Assembly: GCA_039527025.1 (NCBI GenBank)
Contig: BAAAJN010000011.1
Coordinates: 1-64,000 of the forward strand
Source of the DNA: Microlunatus lacustris
GTDB lineage: Bacteria > Actinomycetota > Actinomycetes > Propionibacteriales > Propionibacteriaceae
Direction: 5' to 3'
DNA: 64,000 nucleotides
The translations under genes were made by a program, and so were the position numbers. Positions 31,612 through 39,859 of this stretch are shown piece by piece. The notes beneath the pieces are model-generated. The model had not been told where the DNA came from. It did not search any database and saw nothing but the letters and a program-made list of their open reading frames with translations. Positions within the stretch are counted from its first letter, which is position 1, and each line of letters opens with the position of its first letter.

Positions 31612-33312
31612 ATGAGCGACGCCGGAACGTCCCCGTTCGACCAGCACCCCTACGACTACTCGCCCTGGTGGTTCTGGCGGCGGGCGAGCCCCGAGCAGCA
31701 GGAGCAGCAGCGGGAGCTGCAGCGCGAGCTGGCTGCCGGTACCGACGCGGTGCTCGGGGAGCGGGTCTTCCTCAGCACCCTCGCGGCGGTGCAGACCGAC
31801 CACCTGGAGCTGGGTCCGGAGAGCTACGTCGCCGCCCACGCCTACCTGACCGGCAGCGTGCGGGCCGGCCGGAACTGCACGATCAACGCCTTCTCCGTGG
31901 TCCGCGGCGACGTCCGGCTGGGGAACGCCGTGCGGATCGGGGCGCACACCTCGATCCTCGCCTTCAACCACACCATGACCGACCCCGAGCTCGAGGTCTT
32001 CCGGCAGCCGATCTCGACCCAGGGCATCACCATCGGCGACGACGTCTGGGTCGGCTCCCACGTCGTGATCCTCGACGGGGTGACGGTGGGGGACAAGGCC
32101 GTGCTGGCCGCCGGCGCGGTGGTGACCAAGGACGTCCCCGCGGGAGCCGTCGTCGGCGGCAACCCCGCCCGGCTGCTGCGCTGGCGGGTGCCCCCGGCCG
32201 GCGCCGCCCCGACCAGCCGCAGCGGGGACCTCGGCGAGCAGGTCACCGCCTTCGTCCGCCGCGCCCGGGACCAGGCGGACGACGTCCTGGCCCGCTCCTG
32301 GCGGCCCGACCTGCGTGACGGCCTGTTCGTGGACCGGCCCGGCCACCCCGTCACGGTGCGCGCCCAGTGCGACGCGATCGAGATCGCCGACCTGCTGCTG
32401 GGCCGGGCCCCCGACCAGCTCCCTGTGCAGGAGCAGGCCCGGCGGCTCCGCGCCCTGCAGGACGCCAAGACCGGACTGGTGCCGACGCTCGACGAGGAGG
32501 GCCGGCCGCTGGCCGCGGCCGCGGACCTCGCCGACGGCGACGTGGCCTACCACGTGCTCTGCGTCGGCTACGCCCTCGACGTGCTGGGCAGCCGGTTCGA
32601 CGAGCCCGTGCACCGGGTCGCCCAGATGGACGCCGCCGAGCTGGTCGAGGGGCTGGCGAGCCAGCCCTGGGAGGGCCGGGCCTGGGGCTCCGGCGCCTGG
32701 GTCGACATGCTCGGGACGGCGCTGCGCTGGAACGCGCCGCGCGGCGTCCGGGGCCCGGCCGGCGCCACGGAGGCGCTGTTCGGCTGGCTGACCACCCACG
32801 CGGACCCGCGGACCGGCATGTGGGGCACCGCGGAGGGCAACGGCGGTCTGCTCCAGGTGGTCAACGGCTTCTACCGTGCTTCGCGCGGCACCTTCGCCCA
32901 GTTCGGGCTCCCGCTGCCCTACCCCGAGCGGGTGGTCGACACCGTGCTGGAGCACACCCGCAACGCCGAGCTCTTCGCCCCGGCCCGGCAGAACGCCTGC
33001 AACGTGCTCGACGTGGCGCACCCGCTGTGGCTGGCCGGCCGGCAGACCGACCACCGGGCACCGGAGGTGCAGGCGCTGGCCACCCGGCTGCTGCGGGACC
33101 TGCTCGGGCACTGGACCGACGGCCAGGGCTTCGGCTTCCAGGCCCCGCACCCCTCGACCTCGGCCCTGCCCAGGACGGCGCCGGGACTGCAGGGCACCGA
33201 GATGTGGCTGGCCATCCTCTGGCTGCTGGCCGACCTGGTCGGGATGTCGGAGCTGGTGGGCTACCGCCCCCGGGGCATCCACCGGCCCGAGCCCGCCCTG
33301 CAGCTCACCTGA
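31612..33312 (+). CDS. Left-handed beta-helix acyltransferase fused to an alpha/alpha-toroid domain
   Basis: A 566-residue protein. Residues ~40-200 are hexapeptide-repeat acyltransferase of the maltose/galactoside O-acetyltransferase type: RAGRNCTINAFSVVRGDVRL, GAHTSILAFNHTM (catalytic His), ITIGDDVWVGSHVVILDGV and GAVVGGNPARLLRW. Residues ~215-560 are helical with aromatic patches (AWGSGAWVDMLGTAL, GMWGTAEGNGGLLQVVNGFY, GTEMWLAILWLLADL), like an alpha/alpha-toroid glycan enzyme or glycan-binding scaffold. I do not know this combination as a named family. The ATG at 31612 has GAGG upstream. It diverges from the importer and shares its operator region, so acetylation or processing of the imported glycan is the natural guess. 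Confidence 0.75.
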   Translation: MSDAGTSPFDQHPYDYSPWWFWRRASPEQQEQQRELQRELAAGTDAVLGERVFLSTLAAVQTDHLELGPESYVAAHAYLTGSVRAGRNCTINAFSVVRGDVRLGNAVRIGAHTSILAFNHTMTDPELEVFRQPISTQGITIGDDVWVGSHVVILDGVTVGDKAVLAAGAVVTKDVPAGAVVGGNPARLLRWRVPPAGAAPTSRSGDLGEQVTAFVRRARDQADDVLARSWRPDLRDGLFVDRPGHPVTVRAQCDAIEIADLLLGRAPDQLPVQEQARRLRALQDAKTGLVPTLDEEGRPLAAAADLADGDVAYHVLCVGYALDVLGSRFDEPVHRVAQMDAAELVEGLASQPWEGRAWGSGAWVDMLGTALRWNAPRGVRGPAGATEALFGWLTTHADPRTGMWGTAEGNGGLLQVVNGFYRASRGTFAQFGLPLPYPERVVDTVLEHTRNAELFAPARQNACNVLDVAHPLWLAGRQTDHRAPEVQALATRLLRDLLGHWTDGQGFGFQAPHPSTSALPRTAPGLQGTEMWLAILWLLADLVGMSELVGYRPRGIHRPEPALQLT

Positions 33313-33356
33313 CCCGCCCCGGGAATCAGCAGGCGCTCCGTGGCGCTGCCGACGAC

Positions 33357-34214
33357 ATGGACATCTTCCTCACCGGTGGCACCGGGTACATCGGCTCAGC
33401 CCTCCTCCGCCGTCTCCTCGAGCGCGGTCACCAGGTGACCGCGGCCGTCCGGAGCGCGTCCTCGGCGCAGAAGGTCCACGCCCTCGGCGCGACCGCGGCG
33501 ACCGGCGACCTGACCGACACCACCTGGGTCGTCGAGCAGCTGCGCCGCGTCGACGGTGCCGTGCACACCGCCTCGCCCGGCGACGCCACGAGCCCGGGCT
33601 TCGACGCCGCCGTGGCCACCGCCGCGGTGCAGGCTTTCGGCGGCACGAGCAAGCCCTACGTGCACACCAGCGGCCTCTGGATCTGGGGAGCCGGCGAGGG
33701 CCTCCACGAGCAGTCCCCGCTCGCCCCGCCGGCGCTGACCTCGTGGCGTCCCGCCGTCGAGGACGTCGTCCTGGCCGCCGGCCTGCGCGGCGGCATCGTG
33801 GCCCCGGGCGTCGTGCACGGCCACGGGGGCGGGCTGGCGAACGTCCTGCTGCAGGGCCCGCGGACCGAGGACGGCGCCCGCACGCTGATCGGCGACGGCT
33901 CCCAGCACTGGTCGACCGTGCACGTCGACGACCTGGCCGACCTCTACGTCCTGGTGCTCGAGCGCGGTGCGGAGCTGGGCCGGGTGCTCGGCGTCAGCGC
34001 CGGCGCGCCGACCGTCCGCGCGATCGCCGAGGCCACCGGGGACCCCGTCGCCCCCGAGCCCGTCGAGGCCACCCGCGCGCGGTTGGGTGAGGCCTTCGCC
34101 GACGCCCTGCTCCTCGACCAGCAGTTCGACAACGGCTACGCACTGTCCCTGGGGTGGGCGCCGACGCGGCCGGGCCTGGTCGACGAGGTGCGCAGCGGCG
34201 GCTACGCCGGCTGA
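33357..34214 (+). CDS. NAD-dependent epimerase/dehydratase family protein (atypical SDR)
   Basis: A 285-residue short-chain dehydrogenase-like protein. The dinucleotide loop is LTGGTGYIGSALLRRL at 5-20. RVDGAVHTASPG and YVHTSGLWIWG (Thr/Ser active-site region) follow. No clear YxxxK catalytic pair is visible at the usual place, so it may be an NAD(P)-binding atypical SDR of the NmrA/SDR_a type rather than a sugar epimerase. There is no strong ribosome site before the ATG. It is 44 bases downstream of the acyltransferase fusion and may be cotranscribed, though nothing ties its function to glycans. Confidence 0.8.
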   Translation: MDIFLTGGTGYIGSALLRRLLERGHQVTAAVRSASSAQKVHALGATAATGDLTDTTWVVEQLRRVDGAVHTASPGDATSPGFDAAVATAAVQAFGGTSKPYVHTSGLWIWGAGEGLHEQSPLAPPALTSWRPAVEDVVLAAGLRGGIVAPGVVHGHGGGLANVLLQGPRTEDGARTLIGDGSQHWSTVHVDDLADLYVLVLERGAELGRVLGVSAGAPTVRAIAEATGDPVAPEPVEATRARLGEAFADALLLDQQFDNGYALSLGWAPTRPGLVDEVRSGGYAG

Positions 34215-34265
34215 GCGGGCTCCGGGGCGTGCGTCCCCGGACGGTCGGGGGGCAGAAGGACGGGT

Positions 34266-34751
34266 ATGAACTCCGACCAGACCCCCGTCCAGAAGATCGC
34301 CGAGCTGGCGCACGGCATCGACTTCGCCATGCTCACCACCGTCGACGAGACCGGCGCCTTCGTCAGCCGCCCGATGGCCCAGCAGGACACCGACTTCGAC
34401 GGGAACCTCTGGTTCCTCTCCTCCCGCAACTCGCGCAAGGTCGAGCACATCGCCGCCCACCCACGGGTGGGGGTGGCGCTGACGTCGCGCGACGTCTGGG
34501 TCTCGGTCAACGGCACCGCCGAGGTGCTGCAGGACCCGGACAAGGCGGAGGAGCTGTGGACCCCGCAGATGGAGGGCTGGTTCCCCCAGGGCCCGCGCGA
34601 CGACTCCGTCGTCGTGGTCAAGGTCACCGGCGAGACCGCCGAGTACTGGGACACCCCCGGCGGTCTGGTCGCCTCGGTGCTGAGCCTGGCCAAGGTCAAG
34701 ACGACCGGGGAGCGCTACCAGGGCAACGAGAACGAGGTCGTCGAGCTCTGA
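34266..34751 (+). CDS. Pyridoxamine 5'-phosphate oxidase-like split-barrel protein (general stress type)
   Basis: A 161-residue FMN-binding split-barrel fold protein of the general stress protein 26 kind. FAMLTTVDETGAFVSRPM is the first strand pair, GNLWFLSSRNSRKVEHIAAH the flavin-phosphate-binding region, and YWDTPGG the C-terminal strand of the family. The specific reaction is unknown; flavin or F420 binding is expected. The ATG has GGAC-type weak Shine-Dalgarno pairing. It is followed by a strong hairpin and then cobN. Confidence 0.8.
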   Translation: MNSDQTPVQKIAELAHGIDFAMLTTVDETGAFVSRPMAQQDTDFDGNLWFLSSRNSRKVEHIAAHPRVGVALTSRDVWVSVNGTAEVLQDPDKAEELWTPQMEGWFPQGPRDDSVVVVKVTGETAEYWDTPGGLVASVLSLAKVKTTGERYQGNENEVVEL

Positions 34752-34759
34752 GGTGAATG

Positions 34760-34801
34760 CGGGAGGAGTTCGTCCGCGTACTCGCCGACGAACTCCTCCC
34801 G
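34760..34801. terminator. 15-bp hairpin between the stress protein gene and cobN
   Basis: Arms 34760-34774 and 34787-34801 (CGGGAGGAGTTCGTC type) are perfect reverse complements around a 12-base loop. It begins 8 bases after the stop at 34751. It probably ends the upstream transcript, insulating cobN; no U-tract follows. Its sequence could also be a palindromic repeat unit. Confidence 0.6.
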
Positions 34802-34844
34802 ATCCGGGCGAGCCCGAGCGGCGGGGGCCGGCAGCGCCAGCACC

Positions 34845-34850
34845 TAGGCT
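34845..34850 (+). promoter_or_regulatory. Candidate -10 of a leaderless cobN transcript
   Basis: TAGGCT ends 7 bases before the cobN ATG, with no Shine-Dalgarno sequence. No cobalamin riboswitch elements are visible upstream of cobN. Confidence 0.5.
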
Positions 34851-34857
34851 CTCGGCC

Positions 34858-37800
34858 ATGACGCGCATCGCCCTGGTCTCCACCTCGGACACCGACCTGC
34901 TGTCCGCCCGCGCGTCGGGAGCGGACTACGTCTACGTCAACCCGACGAAGGCCGCGCACACCGAGATGGCCGACGTCTTCGCCGCCGCCGACCTCATCGT
35001 GGCCCGCATCCTCGGCTCGGCCCAGTCGCTGTGCAGCGGGTTCGCCCGGATCCGCGGCGAGGGCCAGCCGATGGTCGTCCTGGGCGGAGAGCAGGCTCCC
35101 GACGCTTCGCTGATGGAGCTGTCCACCGTGCCCATCGGCATCGCCGCCGACGCCCACGTCTACCTGGCCCAGGGCGGCCCCGAGAACCTGGCCCAGCTGC
35201 ACGCCTTCCTCTCCGACACCGTGCTGCTGACCGGCGAGGGCTTCGAGCCGCCGGTCGCCCAACCGGTCTGGGGCCAGCTCGCCCGGCTCCCGGTCCCTGA
35301 GCTCGTCGAAGGGCCGTCGACCAGCGCAGCCACCGCCGTCCGCCCCCGCGTCGGCATCCTCTTCTACCGCGCCCAGCAGACCGCCGGGAACACCGACTAC
35401 GTGCACGCCCTGGCCGACGCCGTCGACGCCGCGGGCGGGGTCGGGCTGCCGATCTTCGCCGCCTCCCTGCGCGATGCCCCGGCCGACCTGCTCGCCCACC
35501 TCGGCACCCTGGACGCGCTGGTCACCACGGTGCTGGCCGCCGGCGGCACCCGGCCGGCCACCGCGTCGGCCGGCGAGGACGACGGGGCCTGGGACGTGCA
35601 GGCCCTGGCCGCGCTGGACATCCCGATCCTGCAGGGCCTCTGCCTGACCACCCCGCGTGCGGTCTGGGCCGAGTCCGACGAGGGGATGAGCCCGCTCGAC
35701 GTGGCCACCCAGGTCGCCGTGCCCGAGTTCGACGGCCGGATCATCACCGTCCCCTTCTCCTTCAAGGAGACCGACGCCGACGGCCTGCCCACCTACGTGC
35801 CCGACCTCGAGCGCTGCCGCAGGGTCGCCGAGATCGCCGTCAACCACGGCCGGCTCCGGTACCTCGCACCCAGCGAGCGGCGCATCGCCCTGGTGCTGTC
35901 GGCCTACCCCACCAAGCACTCCCGGATCGGCAACGCCGTCGGCCTGGACACCCCGGTCTCGGTGATCCGGCTGCTGCGTGCGCTCCGCGAGGAGGGCTAC
36001 GACGTGGGCGCTCCCGGCGACATCCCGGGCACCGGCCCCCTGGAGCCCGTCGAGGGGGAGTTGGCCGACACCACGGCCGGCAACGCGCTGATCCACGCCC
36101 TGATCGCGGCCGGCGGGCAGGACCCGGAGTGGCTGACGTCGGGCCAGCTGTCCGGGCAGCCGGCGCGCGTGCCCGCTGCGACCTACCGGCGCTGGTTCGC
36201 CGACCTGCCCGGCGAGCTGACCGACGCCGTCACCGCGGCCTGGGGCGAGGCACCGGGCGAGCTGTTCGTCGACACGAGCCGCGACGCCGAGGGTGAGATC
36301 GTCGCGGCCACCCTGCAGGCCGGCAACGTCGTCATCCTCGTCCAGCCGCCCCGCGGGTTCGGGGAGAACCCGATCGCGATCTACCACGACCCCGACCTCG
36401 CGCCCACCCACCACTACCTCGCCGTCTACGGCTGGCTGCAGCACGAGTTCGGCGCGCACGCCGTCGTGCACGTCGGCAAGCACGGCAACCTCGAGTGGCT
36501 GCCCGGCAAGAACCTCGGCATGTCCGCGGCCTGCGGCACCGACGCCGCGCTCGGCTCGCTGCCGCTGGTCTACCCCTTCCTGGTCAACGACCCGGGCGAG
36601 GGCACCCAGGCCAAGCGCCGCGCGCACGCCACCGTCGTCGACCACCTGATCCCGCCGATGGCCCGGGCCGAGTCCTACGGTGACATCGCGCGGCTCGAGC
36701 AGCTGCTGGACGAGTACGGCAACGTCGCGGCCATGGACCCGGCCAAGGTGCCGGCGCTCCGCGGGGAGATCTGGACGCTGATCCAGGCCGCCCAGATGGA
36801 CGCCGAGCTGGGCCTGACCGACCGGCCCGACGACGAGGCCTTCGACGACTTCGTCATGCACGTCGACGGCTGGCTGTGCGAGATCAAGGACGTGCAGATC
36901 CGCGACGGCCTGCACGTGCTGGGCCAGGTGCCCACCGGCGACGAGCTGGTCAACCTGGTGCTCGCCGTGCTGCGGGCCAACCAGGTGTTCGGCGGCCAGG
37001 TGAACGGCGTGCCCGGCCTGCGCACCGCGCTCGGCCTGACCGAGGGCGACGCCCCGCTGGCGCAGGTCGACGCCGTCGAGGAGCAGGCCCGCGCCCTGGT
37101 CGTCGCCCTGGCCGCGACCGGCTGGGACGTCGACGCCGTGCCCGGCGTGGTCCAGGACGTGCTCGGCACCGAGAACGACGGCGTGGCCGCGGCGCTGACC
37201 TTCGCCTGCGTCGAGGTGGTGCCGCGGCTGGCCCGCACCGGCGACGAGATCGGCAACACCCTGCACGCGCTGGCGGGTGGCTACGTACCGGCCGGACCGT
37301 CCGGCTCCCCGCTCCGCGGTCTGGTCAACGTGCTGCCGACCGGGCGCAACTTCTACTCCGTCGACCCCAAGGCCATCCCCTCGCGGCTGGCGTACCAGAC
37401 CGGCCAGGCGATGGCCGAGTCGCTGGTGCAGCGCCACCTGGACGACACGGGGGAGTACCCGCAGTCGGTCGGGCTCTCGGTCTGGGGCACGTCCGCCATG
37501 CGCACCTCTGGCGACGACGTGGCCGAGGTGCTGGCCCTGCTCGGCGTGGTGCCGGTCTGGGACGAGGCGTCGCGCCGGGTGACCGGGCTGGAGGTGCTGC
37601 CGCTGGCCGAGCTCGGCCGGCCCCGGGTCGACGTCACGGTCCGCATCTCCGGCTTCTTCCGCGACGCCTTCCCGCACGTCCTGGCCATGCTCGACGACGC
37701 CGTCCGGCTGGTCGCCGAGCGCGACGAGCCGGCCGAGCAGAACTACGTCCGCGCCCACGCGGCTGCCGACCTGGCTGCGCACGGTGACGAGCGCCGGGCC

Positions 37801-38529
37801 ACCACCCGCATCTTCGGCTCGAAGCCCGGCTCCTACGGCGCGGGCATCCTGCCGCTGATCGAGGCGGGCAACTGGCGCGACGACGCCGACCTGGCCGAGG
37901 TCTACACCGCCTGGGGCGGCTTCGCCTACGGCCGCGACCTGGACGGCATGCCCGCCCGGGAGGACATGGAGGCCAACTACCGACGGATCAGCGTCGCGGC
38001 CAAGAACATCGACACCCGTGAGCACGACATCGCCGACTCCGACGACTACTTCCAGTACCACGGCGGCATGGTGGCCACGGTCCGCGCGCTGACCGGCGAG
38101 GCCCCCAAGGCCTACGTCGGCGACTCGACCGTGCCCGACGCCGTCCGCACCCGGACCCTCGGCGAGGAGACGGCCCGGGTGTTCCGCGCCCGGGTGGTCA
38201 ACCCGCGCTGGATCGGGGCCATGCAGCGGCACGGCTACAAGGGCGCCTTCGAGCTGGCGGCGACGGTCGACTACCTCTTCGGCTTCGACGCCACCGCGGG
38301 TGTGGTGCCGGACTGGATGTACGCGCAGCTCGCGGAGAGCTACGTGCTGGACAAGGTCAACCAGGACTTCATGAAGCACGCCAACCCCTGGGCGCTGCGC
38401 GGCATCATCGAGAAGCTGGGCGAGGCCGCCGAGCGCGGGCTGTGGGCCGAGCCCGACCCGGAGCTGGTGGAGCAGATGCAGCAGGTCTACCTCGACGTCG
38501 AGGGCGACCTCGAGGACCGCGAAGCGTGA
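34858..38529 (+). CDS. cobN: Cobaltochelatase large subunit CobN
   Basis: A 1223-residue CobN/BchH-family protein that binds hydrogenobyrinic acid a,c-diamide and inserts cobalt, driven by an AAA+/VWA partner (here most likely the fused subunit at 15564-17720). VHVGKHGNLEWLPGKNLGMS near 540-560 holds the catalytic His/Glu site. FGSKPGSYGAGILPLIEAG near 985 and DDYFQYHGGMVATVRALTG near 1065 are also family hallmarks. The ATG at 34858 is chosen because the fold begins there and a -10-like hexamer lies just upstream. Residues ~147-153 (PELVEG) are encoded by one arm of a dispersed repeat, in a variable loop; a decayed copy (LEPVEG) occurs near 397. The stop overlaps the next gene by 4 bases. Confidence 0.95.
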   Translation: MTRIALVSTSDTDLLSARASGADYVYVNPTKAAHTEMADVFAAADLIVARILGSAQSLCSGFARIRGEGQPMVVLGGEQAPDASLMELSTVPIGIAADAHVYLAQGGPENLAQLHAFLSDTVLLTGEGFEPPVAQPVWGQLARLPVPELVEGPSTSAATAVRPRVGILFYRAQQTAGNTDYVHALADAVDAAGGVGLPIFAASLRDAPADLLAHLGTLDALVTTVLAAGGTRPATASAGEDDGAWDVQALAALDIPILQGLCLTTPRAVWAESDEGMSPLDVATQVAVPEFDGRIITVPFSFKETDADGLPTYVPDLERCRRVAEIAVNHGRLRYLAPSERRIALVLSAYPTKHSRIGNAVGLDTPVSVIRLLRALREEGYDVGAPGDIPGTGPLEPVEGELADTTAGNALIHALIAAGGQDPEWLTSGQLSGQPARVPAATYRRWFADLPGELTDAVTAAWGEAPGELFVDTSRDAEGEIVAATLQAGNVVILVQPPRGFGENPIAIYHDPDLAPTHHYLAVYGWLQHEFGAHAVVHVGKHGNLEWLPGKNLGMSAACGTDAALGSLPLVYPFLVNDPGEGTQAKRRAHATVVDHLIPPMARAESYGDIARLEQLLDEYGNVAAMDPAKVPALRGEIWTLIQAAQMDAELGLTDRPDDEAFDDFVMHVDGWLCEIKDVQIRDGLHVLGQVPTGDELVNLVLAVLRANQVFGGQVNGVPGLRTALGLTEGDAPLAQVDAVEEQARALVVALAATGWDVDAVPGVVQDVLGTENDGVAAALTFACVEVVPRLARTGDEIGNTLHALAGGYVPAGPSGSPLRGLVNVLPTGRNFYSVDPKAIPSRLAYQTGQAMAESLVQRHLDDTGEYPQSVGLSVWGTSAMRTSGDDVAEVLALLGVVPVWDEASRRVTGLEVLPLAELGRPRVDVTVRISGFFRDAFPHVLAMLDDAVRLVAERDEPAEQNYVRAHAAADLAAHGDERRATTRIFGSKPGSYGAGILPLIEAGNWRDDADLAEVYTAWGGFAYGRDLDGMPAREDMEANYRRISVAAKNIDTREHDIADSDDYFQYHGGMVATVRALTGEAPKAYVGDSTVPDAVRTRTLGEETARVFRARVVNPRWIGAMQRHGYKGAFELAATVDYLFGFDATAGVVPDWMYAQLAESYVLDKVNQDFMKHANPWALRGIIEKLGEAAERGLWAEPDPELVEQMQQVYLDVEGDLEDREA
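35295..35313. repeat. CCCTGAGCTCGTCGAAGGG repeat arm inside cobN
   Basis: An exact 19-base match to one arm of the 54318-54356 palindrome, translated in frame as part of VPELVEGP. A degenerate relative lies at about 36036-36056. Confidence 0.75.
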
Positions 38530-38918
38530 GCCTCGACCTGTCCGACCTCGGCGACGACGTGCTGAGCTTCCTCACCGAGCGGCACCTGGCCACGCTCACC
38601 AACGTCCGGGCCAACGGCGTCCCGCACGTCGTCCCGGTCGGCTTCACCTACGAGCCGGCCACGCGGCTGGCCCGGGTGATCACCAGCGGGACGTCGGTCA
38701 AGGCCAGGCTCGCGGACCGGCCGGGCGCCGTCGGCGCGCTCTGCCAGGTGGACCGGGCCCGCTGGCTCACGCTCAGTGGACCGCTGCACGTGGAACGGGA
38801 CGCGGACGTGGTCGCCGACGCCGAGCGGCGCTACGCCGAGCGCTACCGGGTCCCGCGGGAGAACCCGCTCCGGGTCGTCCTCGTGATGGAGGTCGACCGG
38901 GTCCTCGGCCGCGGCTGA
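38526..38918 (+). CDS. PPOX-class split-barrel protein, probable F420- or flavin-dependent, coupled to cobN
   Basis: A 130-residue split-barrel fold protein. It has TERHLATLTNVRANGVPHVVPV at the start (first strands), then a region binding the cofactor phosphate (TSGTSVKARLAD) and a WLTLSGPLHVERD strand. It matches the short actinobacterial PPOX/F420-dependent group. The GTG start at 38526 overlaps the cobN stop, so it is made with cobN. The window lacks cobR, the flavin enzyme that reduces cob(II)yrinate before adenosylation. A role in corrin reduction is therefore an inference worth testing, not an established function. Confidence 0.8.
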   Translation: MSLDLSDLGDDVLSFLTERHLATLTNVRANGVPHVVPVGFTYEPATRLARVITSGTSVKARLADRPGAVGALCQVDRARWLTLSGPLHVERDADVVADAERRYAERYRVPRENPLRVVLVMEVDRVLGRG

Positions 38919-38921
38919 GGC

Positions 38922-39800
38922 CTAGCGCGGCGCGAGCAGCCGGCGGGCGGACGGGGTCAGCAGCGGTTCCACCACCGACCACGCGATCGGGTAGCTGCGG
39001 ATGCCACGGCCGCCGAGCTGGTACTCGTCGAAGAGAACCGTCATCCCCTCCGTCGAGGTCTGCCAGTTGTCCCAGTTGGTCCGGCGGGGCGCGAGCCCGT
39101 CGGGCTCGAGGCCGTCGCCGCTCCGGTCCGCGGCTCGTCGGACCGCACGGGCCAGGGCGGTGAACGCCGCTCCCTCGTCGCGGAACAGCTCGGAGACCAG
39201 GATCGGCCGCCCCTCGTCGGTGGTGACCGCCGTCGTCGCGACGTGGTTCGCAGGGCTCGCCGTGCCCGCCAGGTAGTCGACGAAGTGGGCGCTCACCTGG
39301 ACGGTCCGGCCGTCGTTGGTGGTGACCACGCTGCTGCCGGTGATCCGCCGCTCGCCGTCGTCGTCGCGGGCCTCCCGCTTGCCGCGGCGGATGGCGTCGT
39401 CGACCGCGGCCCGCACCCGGCGGTTCACCTCCGCCGCGCCCGGCCCCCCGGAGAACCGGACGCTCTCGATCGCCCAGCTGAGCGACCCGGACCGGCCCTC
39501 GACCGCGACGACCTCCACCCGCAGCCCGGCCGGATCAGCCGTCGGCGTCGGGGCTGGCGGGGCCGAGGAGGGGAACGGGTCGGGCCGCTGCGTGGAGGGC
39601 AGGCCGGCTGAGGGTCCCGTCGGCGTGGGCTCAGGCACGACGACGGGTGACGGGACGGCAGCGGTCTCCGCGGGCGTCGACGTCGGCGTTCCTGACGGCA
39701 ACGGCACACAACCGCCCGCCAGCAGGACGGTCGTCACCGCCGCCGCCGCCCATCTGCCGTGCCCGCGCACGAGGTCAGTCTGCCGCGTTCTGGCCCGCAC
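38922..39800 (-). CDS. Secreted lipoprotein with DUF3298/RsiV-like domain
   Basis: A 292-residue lipoprotein. A basic N-terminus, a hydrophobic stretch AAAAVTTVLLAGGC (lipobox Cys) and then a long Pro/Thr/Ser linker (about 35-90) lead to a globular domain. The domain (VEVVAVEGRSGSLSW, then VNRRVRAAVDDAI, VTTNDGRTVQVSAHFVDYLAG, TTDEGRPILVSELFRD and YPIAWSVVEPLL) matches the DUF3298/RsiV fold seen in lysozyme-binding anti-sigma factors and related secreted proteins. Function is unknown. The start is uncertain: GTG at 39800 or GTG at 39770, which would give a more standard signal peptide. It is convergent with the PPOX gene, with a 3-base gap. Confidence 0.72.
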   Translation of the reverse strand: MRARTRQTDLVRGHGRWAAAAVTTVLLAGGCVPLPSGTPTSTPAETAAVPSPVVVPEPTPTGPSAGLPSTQRPDPFPSSAPPAPTPTADPAGLRVEVVAVEGRSGSLSWAIESVRFSGGPGAAEVNRRVRAAVDDAIRRGKREARDDDGERRITGSSVVTTNDGRTVQVSAHFVDYLAGTASPANHVATTAVTTDEGRPILVSELFRDEGAAFTALARAVRRAADRSGDGLEPDGLAPRRTNWDNWQTSTEGMTVLFDEYQLGGRGIRSYPIAWSVVEPLLTPSARRLLAPR

Positions 39801-39859
39801 GGCTCGTGATCTGGAGGACGAACGGCGCCGCTGCGGTCAGAGCCGACGGCGCTCAGGAG

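Noticed and set aside
34753..34857. Cobalamin riboswitch upstream of cobN
   Set aside because: No GCCACTG box or GGTGAGAATCCGG-like element on either strand. Only a hairpin and a -10-like hexamer are present.
34696..38379. A 1227-codon open frame on the minus strand opposite cobN
   Set aside because: Shadow frame caused by high GC. It is wholly antisense to a motif-complete cobN, and its composition (Gln/Gly/Asp/Val/Arg-rich, no domain) is typical of such artefacts.
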